From Ehretia macrophylla (lineage: Eukaryota > Streptophyta > Magnoliopsida > Boraginales > Ehretiaceae), in contig CM075781.1 in the NCBI GenBank assembly GCA_037974665.1, positions 37,231,735 to 37,295,734 on the forward strand: 64,000 bases of DNA. Direction: 5' to 3'. The notes under the pieces were generated by a model. The model was not told the origin of the DNA and searched no databases. It was given only the letters and a program-made list of their open reading frames with translations. The position numbers and the translations under genes were made by a program. Below, piece by piece: positions 48,920-60,175 of this stretch (position 1 is its first letter; every line of letters begins with the position of its first letter).

Positions 48920-49352
48920 TTGGCGATCAGTGCTGAAATAGCAACTTTACCGTAAAGAGGCTGATGGTGAACACTGGGAGCTTGGCAGAAGTCCTATTCT
49001 TGAAGGCATTTGAGCAGATGGGGTTGGACAGGAGCCGACTCAGGCCGTTGAAGGGCACCTTGGCTGGTTTTACCGGACATGCCCACCGAGCTAAAAGAGT
49101 TATCAACCTCCCACTGAAGCTGGAAGACGGAGACAAGCAGGTTTCGATGCAGGCCAACTTCATTGTAATGGATTGCAACTCCACCTACAATGGGATCTTG
49201 GGGCGAGTGGCACTCAATTATTTCAGAGTCATTCCTTCAACTTACCACCATGCCTTGAAATTTTTTACCTCGGGCGGCACGGCCACTATCCGAGGAGCCT
49301 AGCTCTTGGCCCAGGAATGCTATGAAAACTCCCTCCGCCCCCAAATATCAGG
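48920..49352 (+). pseudogene. Tat protease domain
   Basis: RLMVNTGSLAEVLFLKAFEQ stands where RVLVDTGSSADIL-like sequence is expected, so the catalytic aspartate is replaced by asparagine at about 48966-48970. The rest of the domain (LAGFTGHAHRAKRVINLPL, FIVMDCNSTYNGILGRVALN) is well kept to 49302. A TAG follows. Aspartic protease would process the polyprotein; this copy should lack activity. Confidence 0.8.
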
Positions 49353-49984
49353 TTGGCTGGGGACCAGATTTGCCTGAGGAGAAGAAGGAGCCCGGCTGAA
49401 AACTTTCAAGAGGTAAAGCTTTCTGATGAAACAAAGAGAGCAAAGATTAGGAACGAGCTCCCTAATGACCTCAAGAAAGGTATAAGCCAATTGCTTTTGA
49501 AAAATGAACACATATTTGCATGGTCTGCTTCTGACATGACAGGATTCGACCCGAGTGTGATTGAGAATCAACTGAATGCCGACCCAAATCACTATCCGGT
49601 AAAATAGAAGTGCATGCACTTCTATTATGATAATCAACAGATCATAGCAGAAGAGGTTGATAAGTTGGTGGAAGCTGGCCATATAATGGAAATTCAATAC
49701 CCAACCTGGTTATCCAACATGGTGCTAGTGGCCAAGTCCTCGGGCAAGTGGAGATTGTGTATTGACTTCACCGACCTCAATAAGGTTTGTCCCAATGACT
49801 GTTTTCCCCTACCTCGGATTGATCAGATGGTGGATGCCACCTCCGGGTTCAAGCTACTCTCTTTTATGGACACCTTCAAAGGCTATAACCAGATCCAGAT
49901 GGCCCCCGGAGATAAACAGAAAACCACCTTCATCACCGATCAAGGTCTCTACTACTTGGGTTTTTCCTACGAGCATTCTTATTC
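49353..49984 (+). pseudogene. Tat reverse transcriptase, N-terminal part only
   Basis: RT finger and palm motifs are present: WSASDMTGFDPSVIENQL, KLVEAGHIMEIQYPTWLSNM, KWRLCIDFTDLNKVCPND, and LLSFMDTFKGYNQIQMAP, which holds the first catalytic aspartate. The match ends in KTTFITDQGLYYLGFS at about 49980. The segment with the YVDD-type active site is absent, because foreign sequence follows and pol resumes only at 54463 beyond the RT core. Confidence 0.83.
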
Positions 49985-52900
49985 AGTGGTCTTACTCGAC
50001 AATCGATGAAGAGTAACCGGAGTTGGATTTCAGATGATGTTGAGTTCTTTTTAAAGAAGAATTGCGAGGACGCAATTGTTTTAAGGGAAGAAAGATATGA
50101 TAAAACGAAATCGTCATATAGAGAATAATACCTATTTGTATTTAATTATGTTTTATTTTGAATGCTAGCATAAAATTATATGTTTATTGTACAACCCGAG
50201 CCCGAACATGAAAATTTTTCTATTTCCTTTTCTGAATTTCATATTTTTTCCTTAATAGTTGTTATTTTAGATGCATACATCCATTGAGTGTGCGTGCATA
50301 GCATATCGGGAGCAACGAAAAAAAATTCGTAAGCGAGTGCAATGAATAGTCAAAATTTTCCAACATTTTCAATTTTGTTTTCATTTAAAATTCTTGACCC
50401 ATTTTGCATAAAACTTGGTCCATTTGCATTTTAACATGACTTAAACCCATACCCATTGACCCAAGACCCACCTAGCTACTTTTATAACCCAACTAAAAAG
50501 TAAACAAAACTAAAAACAATCACAAGACACACAAAACACACAACACACACATCGGTTTTTACACACACACACACTCAAAATTCTGCACACACACAAACAC
50601 ACGCTGAAAATACACACACACACACATGGCTGAAAATAGGAAAGAATAAGGAGAAAGAGGAAGGAAAAGGGTGAAAAGGCTCATCTTAATGCCTCTAGCT
50701 TGCATTTCTACTTGTGCTTGGTAAGGAGTTATATCTTTGGTGTATTTCTTGGGTTTTTTTAGAATCTTAAGTTATGTAAATATTATAATAAGATGATCTA
50801 TGCTTTGATTTAGCTAAGCTAATTTGATTCTTATGATGATTGTGTGATGATTAAGTGTTGTTGCTAACTTACATGGAGGATTCTTTGATTTAGTTGTTGT
50901 TGTTGTTGAAAATAAGAAAAAAGAATGTTAATGCATGTGAAGTGTTTGATACAAGTTCTAAATGAAGCATAGAAGTGTTTTCCATGCTAATCTAGAGCCT
51001 TGAACTAGTTTGATGTAAGGAATTAGCTAGAAGGTGAAGTAGAGCAAGCAATTGCAAATTTGAAATAGTGCACTACCCCTGTCTTTAGAAGCTCTTTTGT
51101 CATAGCAAACGTGCTAAAAAATTAACGAAACTTACACATCAGCTAGATTAGGAAGTTTAGAACAAATGTTGATTTCTAGAGCTAAGGCTAATTCTAACGT
51201 TTTAGGTCTCTGATTTAGCCATTTCTGAAATGTGTCCTGAAAATCGCTGCTACTTGATGGTTTGTGCAGTTGCACGGGAAATGTCATAACTTGCTGAATT
51301 TAAACTAGAATTAAGCTCTGTTTGATTCTAAAATCAATTACACTCGAAGAGATACATTTATATATTAAAACTAGAGAATTTGGAGTTCAATAGCATAGGT
51401 AATGAATTGGATAAATTTAGGGTTCTGTTAGAAGTTGTGAAAATGGGCATGTTTTCATGAAGATCTACTTGCTATGTGTTGTATTCCATATCTATCTTGT
51501 ATATTAGAGTTCATAAGTGAGTAAGAGAATTCTTTTGATAGTTTAGAAGTTTTTATGGTTATTTTCATGTTAGATCAAGGATTAGTTAATAATGTATATA
51601 TTGAAGACCAAGTGCTTGAGTTTATGTTTGAATGTTATGGTAGAAGTTTGAAAATGTTCTAGTTAAGTGTTTTAAGCGTTCTACATGTATTAACTTGGTA
51701 ATTCTAGCATGTTAAATGTCTAGCTAGTCTATGTGATTTATAACTCCATGCATGCTAAGTGGAATACTCGAGAATGAATGTAAAGTCAACTTAGATGGTT
51801 AGATTGTTAATATATGCCATGGTTAAAGAGTATTTAGAGTTATATACATGTTGTTGACCAACAATTTAAGATGTTTGCAAACCATGATATAAAGTAAATA
51901 ATATTTTCAAACTTGTTAGTGAGATGCTATAAAGTAGTTATGTTTGATGTGTTAGCTAACTACAATCAAATCTAAATTGCTCTTAATTATGAATTCTATT
52001 TGAATTGTAAGTTAATGGTGCAAGAAAATATAGAATGACTTTGCTGAAATTTACAGTTTTTGGGCGTTTAGGGGCCGACCAAGTTTGGGCAGTTTTATGC
52101 CATCCTTAAATTGGTCATTTTAGGCTATAATATAGTTTAATAACTTGTATTTAAGTAGGGAAAAATGTTGGTAGTTGAAGAGGCATGTTAGTTTGGCTTG
52201 GAGATATGTTTTAGTGGTTATTTTGAGTCTATTTGACTAGTTTAAGTGCACTTGTGTACTCTTATGTGTTGTGTGAATTGAATATGTTTTATGGTTGTTC
52301 TAATTGCTAATGTTTATATGCCTATCAAATTGTGGGTCTAATAAGAGAATATTTAACGTGTTGCTTAAAGTAGTGAATATAATGCGTGCTAAATAAAGAA
52401 ATATATTTGAGAGTAATGATAGTTCAATGGGATCAAATGGAAATTAATAAGTTAATAGAATTATAAACTAGCTTTAGTTGAGAATGAATGTATAACTTCT
52501 TTATAGATAGTTGATTGTATTATGTTGTGGAATGGAAGGAACTGGTGCATTCGGAGAATATGGAAAGGGTTTTTAACTAAATTCTTATAGGTTTGGCTTC
52601 CAAGGTGATGGAGTTTCATGTTTTATGCATTTTAAAGTTCAGGGTTTTATTTTGAAATTTTGTAAATGTTGTGTATTGCTTTATCATTGCCTATAAATGC
52701 TTCTAATACATTTTAGTATGCTTAGAGAACAACATTTTATGAGCTAATTGCATTGGTTATGGTTGGAATTGAAAATGGAATGTTGAGGAAGATGAATGAA
52801 TAGTGCCATTGTAGGGTTTTTGAAAGAAATTGCTTATTGGATTGATTTTATATTTGTAATAGCTGCTAGTGATGCTAACTAACATAGAATTATAGTTGTA

Positions 52901-54462
52901 TGGACTTGGAATGCCTAAAACTTGGATAAAGATGCAAAATTAGCTTAGGTAGCAAAGGAGTTTCGGGGTAAAAGCGAATCCGGGTTGATTTGATCGATAT
53001 ATCAAGTGTTCTTAGGGTATATAGGTGCTAGTAGTACTTTTCTAACGTTCATTTGAGCTTCGAATAATATACTTGTAGTGTAAATGCATAAAGGGAAAAT
53101 CAGAGATTTTATGGTAAACGAGGTTTAACGGGTGAGCTCGAGGGTACATGGGGTGCCATAAGGTGTGGTTTGAAGGGTAAGATAGCTCGTTTGTGTATCT
53201 TAAACTTTGTCTTTCAGTATGAAGCTAAATAGCCTAGGTTAATAAAGGGAAAAATGTAAAATAAGGTACTTTAGCTCTTGTTTTGTTTTGAAAAATGTTT
53301 GTAGTATATTTAAATGCATTTCTAAAGAAATTGTGAGCTTTTGGTAAGGTTTTGTGAGAATTATGATTTTATCTCTTTGTGCTCGTACGGTTATTTCAAT
53401 GTATGCTTATATTCTACTTGTTTCTGAGGGCAACCTACTTTGTTGTCCCTCATTCATTATATTGGTTCATGTTGCTCTATATTATTGTCATATTGTCATT
53501 GTATCTAAGTGCATTGCATAGTGGTTGCGCAACTATATAATTGGGGCGGATGCAATGGGCCTCTCTGGGCGCCAGTAGGCTTGGCTCTAGCTCCATACCC
53601 TATTCCCTCACTCGTCTGGTCCGAAAATTGCCAGGGGTGTTGTGTCGTAAGATTTTGGGGTACATCCGGAGTACACCCATTGGAGTGTTTGGGGTTCATG
53701 CTGGCTTATCATGATCGAGATCGTGGTTCGTGGACGTGGTTGAGAATTGAAGAATTAGAGTGATAAGGGTTACCACTTGTATCCTCTTTAAATGTGGTAT
53801 TTAATTGCTTTCTATTGTTTATTGCTTATTGTTATTAATGTGTGATATTTCAATGTTGCATTGCACGAATCTCCTTATAAATGTTTCCCGTAACTGTACC
53901 CCTCACTCATTGAGTATACATTATTTGTATACTCACTCCTCATCATAAATATTTTAGGTTTTAGCCAAAGAAAGTGAAGTTTGTGTTTCATGATAGTTCG
54001 TGCTTGAAAGGATGCATAACGTGTTATGTAGCGTGGATTGTAAAATGCTGGAAAGATGTTCTTTTGATGAGTTATATATATTCAAAGTATAAGTAATGTA
54101 ATTCAAGTTAATTGGATCATTAGGGTAGTTTGATTTCATAGCTTATGTAATAAGATAGCGTAGTTTATATTTAATGCATGTATGTAGTTAAGTTAAAGAA
54201 GATTAGGTTAGTCTTTGTATTCGGAAATGTACATTTGATTGTGAACTTTTGTTATGAACCAAGGCTCTATGGCCTTGAGGAGATGTCGTATGTTTGGACA
54301 CGGTACTGGTCTATTTATATGTTGTGTGTAGGTAAACTGATTATTCTGTAAATAAGGGAAACTTCGTCCGTTTTCCCTAATTTTTGTGACTGGGTTTAAT
54401 AATGGGATAAGGATAGCATGTTTAATAGAACTTCCGGTCTCGTGAGGGGCCGGTGTGTTACA
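49985..54462 (+). mobile_element. Tekay-like 3' end and 4.37-kb LTR nested in Tat pol
   Basis: About 110 bases of 3' internal sequence (GAAGAATTGCGAGGACGCAA then TTTTAAGGGAAGAAAG) match the layout at the end of the other Tekay elements (AAGAGTTGCGTGAACGCAAT, TTTAAGGGGGTGAAGG). The LTR then runs from about 50096 (TATGATAAAACG) to 54462 (GGTGTGTTACA). Part of it, 53420-53760, is recognisably related to 11690-12000 of the copy-1 LTR (GAGGGCAACCTACTTTGTTG against GAGGGCGGCCTACTTTGTCG). There is no 5' LTR or gag-pol. The open frame at 53509-53763 is LTR sequence. Confidence 0.72.
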
Positions 54463-54930
54463 CAAAATATTGAGGAATCCTAAAAATTTTAAATGGACTA
54501 AAGAATGCCAAGACGCCTTCCAAGAGCTGAAGAGATATCTAGCTTCGCCACCCCTGCTATCCCGACCTGAGGTGGGGGAGGAGTTGGTACTATACCTGCC
54601 ATGCTCAGGGACAGTAGTGGCGGTGGCACTGGTCTGCAAAGAAGGAAAGGAGCAGAAGCCGGTCTACTTTGTCAGCAAAACCTTGCAAGGGGCAGAGGCG
54701 AGGTACTCCTCCTTGGAAAAACTCGCCCCCGTGCTCATCACGGCGGCAACGAAGCTGAAGCCATACTTTGATGCTCACCCAGTTAAAGTCATGACGGATG
54801 CCCCGCTCAAGTTCATCATGCACAAGCCAGAGGCGTTAGGTAGACTATTGAAATGGGCAGTTGAACTGAGTCAATTTGACATCACCTACCAACCCAGAAC
54901 AGTCATCAAAGCCTAAGTCATCGCGGACTT
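54463..54930 (+). pseudogene. Tat RT thumb and RNase H
   Basis: The frame resumes with KILRNPKNFKWTKECQDAFQ and LKRYLASPPLLSRPEVGEEL, then LYLPCSGTVVAVALVCKEGK, PVYFVSKTLQGAEARYSSLE and LLKWAVELSQFDITYQPRTV. This is the connection and RNase H region of Tat pol. The first catalytic aspartate of RNase H is not seen at the LYLPCSGT position, which is usual in this lineage, where the ordinary RNase H is degenerate. A TAA ends the frame at 54914-54916. Confidence 0.8.
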
Positions 54931-55525
54931 TGTGGTGGAATGTACTGGCCGAGCATGACCCGGAGGATATGTGGAAGGTCCATGTGGATGGGGCATCAGG
55001 GAAGTCCGGAAGCGGAGCCGGGTGGTTATCCTAGACCCGACGTGGCATGAACACCAATACTCCTTCAAGTTCGCCTTCCTGGTAACCAACAATGAGATTG
55101 AGTACGAGGCAGTGATCGCGGGGTTAAAAATTGCAGCTCAGCTCGGGGCACAAGTAGTTGACCTGAACACCGACTCTCAGTTGGTTGCTAGTCAGGTATC
55201 AGGAGAGTTCGAAGCCAAGGACAATGCAATGTTGGCCTACCTCAACAGAGTTAAGGATTTGACCCTAGAGCTCAAGAGGTTCAATATACAACAAATTCCG
55301 AGGAAGAAGAATATAAAGGCTGACGCTTTGTCTAGGTTGCCCTTGGGCAAGAGCCGACCTGCACTGGTCCATATGGAAGAAGTTTTCAAACCTAGTATCC
55401 AGTTGGGGAGGCAAGTCGTAGCCAAGCTCAATTTAAGCCCAGATTGGACCCGACCAATCATGGACTACTTGGAGGAGTGTATGATTCCAGAGGATGAAAA
55501 AGCAGCTCGTAAACTCATGAAATAG
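54931..55525 (+). pseudogene. Tat archaeal-type second RNase H
   Basis: The product continues ADFVVECTG-like sequence, then VHVDGASG in a neighbouring frame (about 54975-55000), FAFLVTNNEIEYEAVIAGLK, VVDLNTDSQLVASQVSGEFE, and RKKNIKADALSRL to about 55345. The D...E...D pattern and the EYEA motif identify the extra archaeal-type RNase H of the Tat lineage. It would add RNA-strand cleavage during reverse transcription. A frameshift near 55000 separates the first aspartate. The last 60 codons lead toward integrase. Confidence 0.82.
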
Positions 55526-56650
55526 GCCTCAAGGTTTGTCATAATAGCCGGGAAACTCTATAAAAGAGCCTACACTTGGCTTCTTTTAAAATGTGTTGGG
55601 CCCGAGGAGGGAAACTATATACTCAGAGAAATTCATGAAGAGATATGTGGAAACCACTTGGGAGACAAGGCCCTTGCTTAGAAGGCATTGAGGCAAGGCT
55701 ATTTTTGGCCAACCTTAGAACAAGATGCCAAAGAGTATGTAAAAAAGTGTGAAACCTGCTAGAGGTTCACTAATATACAGAGGAAGCCAGCGGTAGACCT
55801 GACGGTAATAATAAGCCCATGACCATTCTATCAATGGGGTCTAGATATCATCGGCCCGTTGCCAACCAGTGCTGGCCAAAAGAAGCACGCCTTCGTAGCT
55901 GTAGACTACTTTACCAAATAGCCCGAGGCCGAAGGTGTTGCTAGGATAACAGAAAAGGCAGCTTAGGATTTCGTATAGAAGAACATCATTTGCCAGTTTG
56001 GGGTCCCAAAGGTCATCATTACTGACCACAGCAAGCAATTTGACAGTGCATACTTTCGAGGCAAATGTACTGAGATTGGGATCGACCTCAGATTCTCATC
56101 TATTACTCACCCTCAAAGTAATGGCCAAGTTGAAGGACTAACCAAATCATTTTGTAGAGCCTGAAAACCAAACTGGAGGAAGCGGAAGGCCAGTAGGCAT
56201 CGATTCTCCCCGAGGTACTGTGGGCTCAGTAAACCACCATCAGCTCAGCGACGGGAAAATCGCCCTTCTAGCTGACCTTCGGTACTCAAGCAGTGCTGCT
56301 AGTGGAGATCGGGTCTCCAACCAATAGAACCCTCTACCATGATACAGGAATAAACGGAGCCCTAATCCGTGAGGAGCTCGACCATGCTGAAGAGCTTCGA
56401 GCTAAAGCTTAAATCAAGATGTTGGCTAGAAAAGCTGCCATGTAAAGAGCTTTTGCCGAGCAGGTCAAGTCTAAGCCTATTAAGATTGGCGACCTCGTCC
56501 TCAGAAAGGCCATTTTTTTGCCACGCTCGGGTAACAAGCTATCTCCAACTTGGGAGAGACCATATAAAGTTGTGAAAGAAGCCCGACCTAGGACCTTCTA
56601 CCTCCGCGACAAGTACAGGAAACCACTTAAGAATGTATGACACTCAGAAC
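55526..56650 (+). pseudogene. Tat integrase, heavily interrupted
   Basis: Fragments follow in order: EIHEEICGNHLGDKALA and YVKKCETC (zinc-binding part, 55630-55760), GLDIIGPLPTSAGQKKHAFV at about 55840-55900 and VPKVIITDHSKQFDSAYF at about 56005-56060 (DDE core aspartates), SITHPQSNGQVEGLTKS at about 56100-56150, then a C-terminal KAIFLPRSGNKLSPTWERPY-type region near 56510-56570. Stops occur at about 55678, 55758, 55818, 55918, 55963 and 55975, mostly TAG where Q or W is expected. Confidence 0.78.
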
Positions 56651-56672
56651 ACCTGAAACAGTATTTTGTTTA

Positions 56673-56835
56673 AGGCCCCCGAGCCAAAATCTCTTGTAAA
56701 GGCCCCGAGATGAGATCTCTTGTGGAGGCCCCGAGCCAAGATCTCTTGCATTGGCCCCCGAACAAATCTATTTTGTATAGGCCCCCGAGTTGGAATATTT
56801 TGTTTAGGCCCCGAGCCAAAACTCTACCTGTAATT
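56673..56835 (+). repeat. About six tandem units of 27 bp after Tat pol
   Basis: Units begin AGGCCCCGAGCCAA and end in TCTCTTGTAA-like or TATTTTGTTT-like text. The first three are close; the later ones are diverged (GGCCCCCGAACAAATCTATT, GGCCCCCGAGTTGGAATATT). No coding sense. Confidence 0.75.
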
Positions 56836-57447
56836 GGCTCCTAAACCCAAGTACTCCACGTGCAATTTCAATATAATGTATTTTTGTAAACTAGTGCGAG
56901 GCCCGACCCAGTCCCAAGCAACCTAGCTGCTCAGCTCTTGCAAACTCGGATTAACGCAGTGGTCACGCTTAATTACGAGCTAACAATCAAATAACTAGCT
57001 CGGACTAGGTTTTAGCTCGGTTATAATCAATGACAATTTGATTCACTTTACTAGTTTGGATTAAAGTCCAGCTCAGTACTAATCGGCTTCAGGTCGGCGT
57101 GATAGTTTGGGTCTAAACTCGAACTCAACATTAATCAACATTAGTTTGACACATTTCAAATTCGACTGATAAGTCCAGGTCAACAACAATAATAGTTGTC
57201 CAATTAACCAGCTCAGATTAAGATGCCAACTCATTAGTCTCGTCCAGCTCGGTTTATATGAAAATCAATTACTTAAGTTTAAAAGGACAGTTATGATTGG
57301 TCCGACCCCACTTACTTAAGAAAATTTGCGAAGAGAAAGGTACACGCGTACGAACTCGGACAAAATGCAAATAAAGCTAAAAACATTCATTTCATTAAAT
57401 GAAAGAGTACAAGTTATAAAAGCCCGACCTGGGTAACATTACAAAAT
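56836..57447. other. Non-coding spacer of Tat element
   Basis: This lies between the tandem repeats and the antisense frame. Phrases such as CTAGCTCGGAC and AGCTCGGTT recur several times, but no clear repeat unit or domain is seen. Confidence 0.5.
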
Positions 57448-58234
57448 TCAATTAGGCGCAGGGATAGGGGTTAAAGAGGCCGTGGCGTCGGCTTCTTCCC
57501 CGACCTGATCCATGCTTTTTTTGACGAAGTCCATCACCTCCTGAGCTTGGGACTTGAGGTCGGCCGAAAACTTAGGGCCCTCCAAGAATTCTAGCGGTGG
57601 AGCCTTCAAGATTTTGATGTAATCATTATTGAAGGCGGGGATGAAGGTTTTCGCTCCCTCCTGAGCTGTGACTTGGCCTCGGAAGTAATAGTCCAGCTCA
57701 GCGTCCTTGGTCATAATCCCGCCTTCCATGGCCACCCAATTCACAGCTGTCTCGCTGGACTTGTAGGCTTCTATCGCATTCTCTCAATAAGGCCCGACCC
57801 GATCCAGAAGCACCTGGAGCTTAGTCTCGGCCTTTCACCTCTCCAACTTGTAGCGGTCCACATCCTTGGCCGCCAACTGGCGTCAGGCTTTCTCCATCTC
57901 GAGCTCATTCTCTTTGGCTGCGAGCTCCACCTTCAACCAGTCGACCTCATCCGTATTCTCTTTGTACCTCTTGGAGGCCTTCACTCTATGGGCATCAAGC
58001 TCGGCCCGAGCATTAACCCACCGCAGCTCGAGCTCAATACAGTGGGCTTGGACCTTAGTAAGGAGATTGGGGATGGTAAGAGCATAGGACTCAACCTGCA
58101 CAGAAAGGAAACAGATGCGATTAGCCGAGCTAAAATGTATAATCATGCATGAGTAACTGAGCTTGACTTACCGTGGCCACGACCGTTCTCAGGTCAAGGG
58201 AAAGTTGCTCGGTAAGAACCTTTACCAGCTTAGG
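57448..58234 (-). pseudogene. Antisense spliced reading frame of Tat element, 5'-truncated
   Basis: On the minus strand, KLVKVLTEQLSLDLRTVVAT (58172-58231) is followed by a 76-base intron (58171-58096) with donor GTAAGT, a CTAAT branch-like site, a pyrimidine tract and acceptor TGTGCAG, and then VESYALTIPNLLTKVQ in phase. Without splicing the frame is lost and stops. The frame continues through a charged coiled-coil-like stretch (ARAELDAHRVKASKRY, KVELAAKENELEMEKA) and ends at PIPAPN, 57448. Three TGA codons (57883-57885 and two more before 57744) sit where CGA arginine is likely. Antisense genes beyond pol are known in the Tat lineage; the function is unknown. The 5' part is lost at 58235. 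Confidence 0.68.
58096..58171 (-). other. 76-base intron in the antisense Tat frame
   Basis: The minus strand starts GTAAGTCAAGC and ends TTTCCTTTCTGTGCAG. Removal joins ACG to GTT in phase 0 and keeps one open frame across the junction. Confidence 0.65.
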
Positions 58235-58469
58235 GTTGAACTACGTGACTATGTGATTGTTTAATTGCCTAAGTGCTTGAGTAAGGACATGCTAGCATGT
58301 AAGAGGAGTATCAAAGTATGACATGATAAGAATATGAAAAGTTTAACGTTTACTGCTTGTTAAGTATTTTATATGTTGTCTTATGTGCATAAGATGTTTT
58401 GAAAAATGTACATGTTATCTTTGTGTTATCTATTGGCCTATTATAACACTGCATTCTTCTAGCATCGAG

Positions 58470-59722
58470 ATGAGGAGAAAGGTAAGACCGAGAAAGGAAC
58501 TGGAGGAGGCGCCTAGGCAAGATGGACCGAGGCAAGAAGTAGGAGTGGCAGGGCATGTCCTACAGGTGGGGAATGTCCCACGGGGGCAGGACCCGACCAA
58601 TGCACAGATTATGGCCACAATGGCCACCGCTATGAATACTATTGCTTAGTTTGTGACTCAGCAGGGTCAAGCAGGGCCTGGCAGAGGTAATCAAGTTGCT
58701 AAAGCCGAGGGTAGAGGAGTTGCACGGGGTAACTTGTTTGATAAGTTCTTGCATCACGGGGCGTACAGTTTTTATAGAGAACCGGATGATATGAAGGCAG
58801 AAATGTGGCTGAGAAAGTTGCCGCGATACTCGAGTGTAATGATGAGAGAAAGATCACTTATGCTGCATTCTTACTTGAAAGGGACGCCAATGAGTGGTGG
58901 CGTACTGTTAGAGAAAAATGGGATGCCAAGAGGGTACAACATTCGTGGGCCGACTTTATTCGAGAATTCCGAGATAAGTATATGTCTGTGGTAGCCCGCG
59001 AGAGACATCAAGAGGAGTTCATAGCTTTGAAACAAGGAAACATGACTGTGGATCAGTACAAGGCTACTTTCACTAGACTCACTCGTTACGTGCCAGCCTT
59101 AGTGCAGTCGGAGGACATGAAGATTCAGAGATTTATCAAAGGTTTGAGAAGTGATATTATGCTTAATTTGTTTTCGCAAGATTATTCGAATTATGTTGCA
59201 GTAGTTAAGGCCGCGTTGAGATATAAGAAATGCAAGGCAGATGTGTTAGCCGAGTCTAATCAGTCGAGTAAATGGCAATATCAGTCTCAGAGTCAGGGTT
59301 ATCAGAGACAGTTTCAGCAGCCTGTTCAAGTTCAGCAGTCGAGGCAGACCCAGAGCTACCCAGGACCAGTTCAGGCACAGTCTTAGCAGAGGCCAGCTCA
59401 GAGCCAACCATAGGGACAGTCACAGACCCGACCAGTTGCCACTAGATCTCAGCAAGGTAGCTCTGCTACAGATACTTACAGGGCTCCTACGGGAGACATT
59501 GTTGCAAGGAAAAACCAGCAGTGCAGTCACTGTAATCGCAAGGGCCACACGGAGGCAGAGTGTTGGAGGAAATTAGGCCGATGCATTAGTTGTGGTAGTG
59601 ACCAGCACAGAGCTAGAGATTGCCCCAGGTTTAAACAGAGACAGGGACAGACTTTTGGGTAGAGTGCTCAGACTAGAGCTTCAGGAGTAGCTACAATTCC
59701 ACGAGTCCAGGCACAGGTATTT
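58470..59722 (+). pseudogene. Tekay gag, copy 2
   Basis: It starts MRRKVRPRKELEEAPRQD like copy 1. TAG stops at about 58647, 59384 and 59411 are shared with copy 1, as is the frameshift before AEKVAAILECNDERKITYAA (58805). From there to 59386 the gag core is open. In the zinc knuckles, CSHCNRKGHTEAECWRK keeps the tryptophan that is TAG in copy 1 at 14182; the second knuckle reads CISCGSDQHRARDC. Confidence 0.85.
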
Positions 59723-60175
59723 GCACTAGATCAGGAGGAGCTCCTAAACACGACAGTGGTGGTAGAATGTACTTTTCTTATTAATAGTCAGCCGGTAGTA
59801 GTTTTGATTGACACTAGGGCTACACATTCATTTATCACTTCTATGTGTGCATAATCTACTGCTTTAAAAGTTGATAAACTGCCGTATGTAATTGAAGTAG
59901 GTAATCCTATGGGTACTAAATTTGTTACGGAGTCTGTGTGTAAAGATTGTGATATTTGCATTGAGGGACACATGTATCTTGTTGATTTAATTATCATGCC
60001 ATTCCGGGACTTTGAGGTTATTTTGGGGATAGACTGGTTGGGGTAGTATTATGCATGTTTGGATTGTAGGAGGAAAATCGTAACTTTAGAAGTACCTGAA
60101 TAACCTGTCATTAAAATTGTTGGGAGTCAGAAATCTACTGGGACTCGTATCATTTCTTCTATTAAAGCTACTAAA
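59723..60175 (+). pseudogene. Tekay protease domain, copy 2
   Basis: The active-site text is LIDTRATHSFI: the aspartate is kept, but the glycine of the D-T-G triad is arginine. Copy 1 has a different lesion (E-I-G). The downstream TAA and TAG stops are the same as in copy 1. Confidence 0.8.

Larger units (their letters stand above)
46830..58234 (+). mobile_element. Tat-lineage Ty3/gypsy element, nested and 3'-truncated
   Basis: The order is LTR, primer-binding site, gag, protease, partial RT, RNase H, archaeal-type RNase H, integrase, tandem repeats, and an antisense reading frame. The second RNase H and the antisense gene are marks of the Tat lineage (known for example in Grande-type elements). 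About 49985-54462 is foreign: a Tekay-like 3' end and LTR. The element stops at 58235, where a duplicated Tekay segment begins, so the 3' LTR is missing. Many stops make it inactive. Confidence 0.82.
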
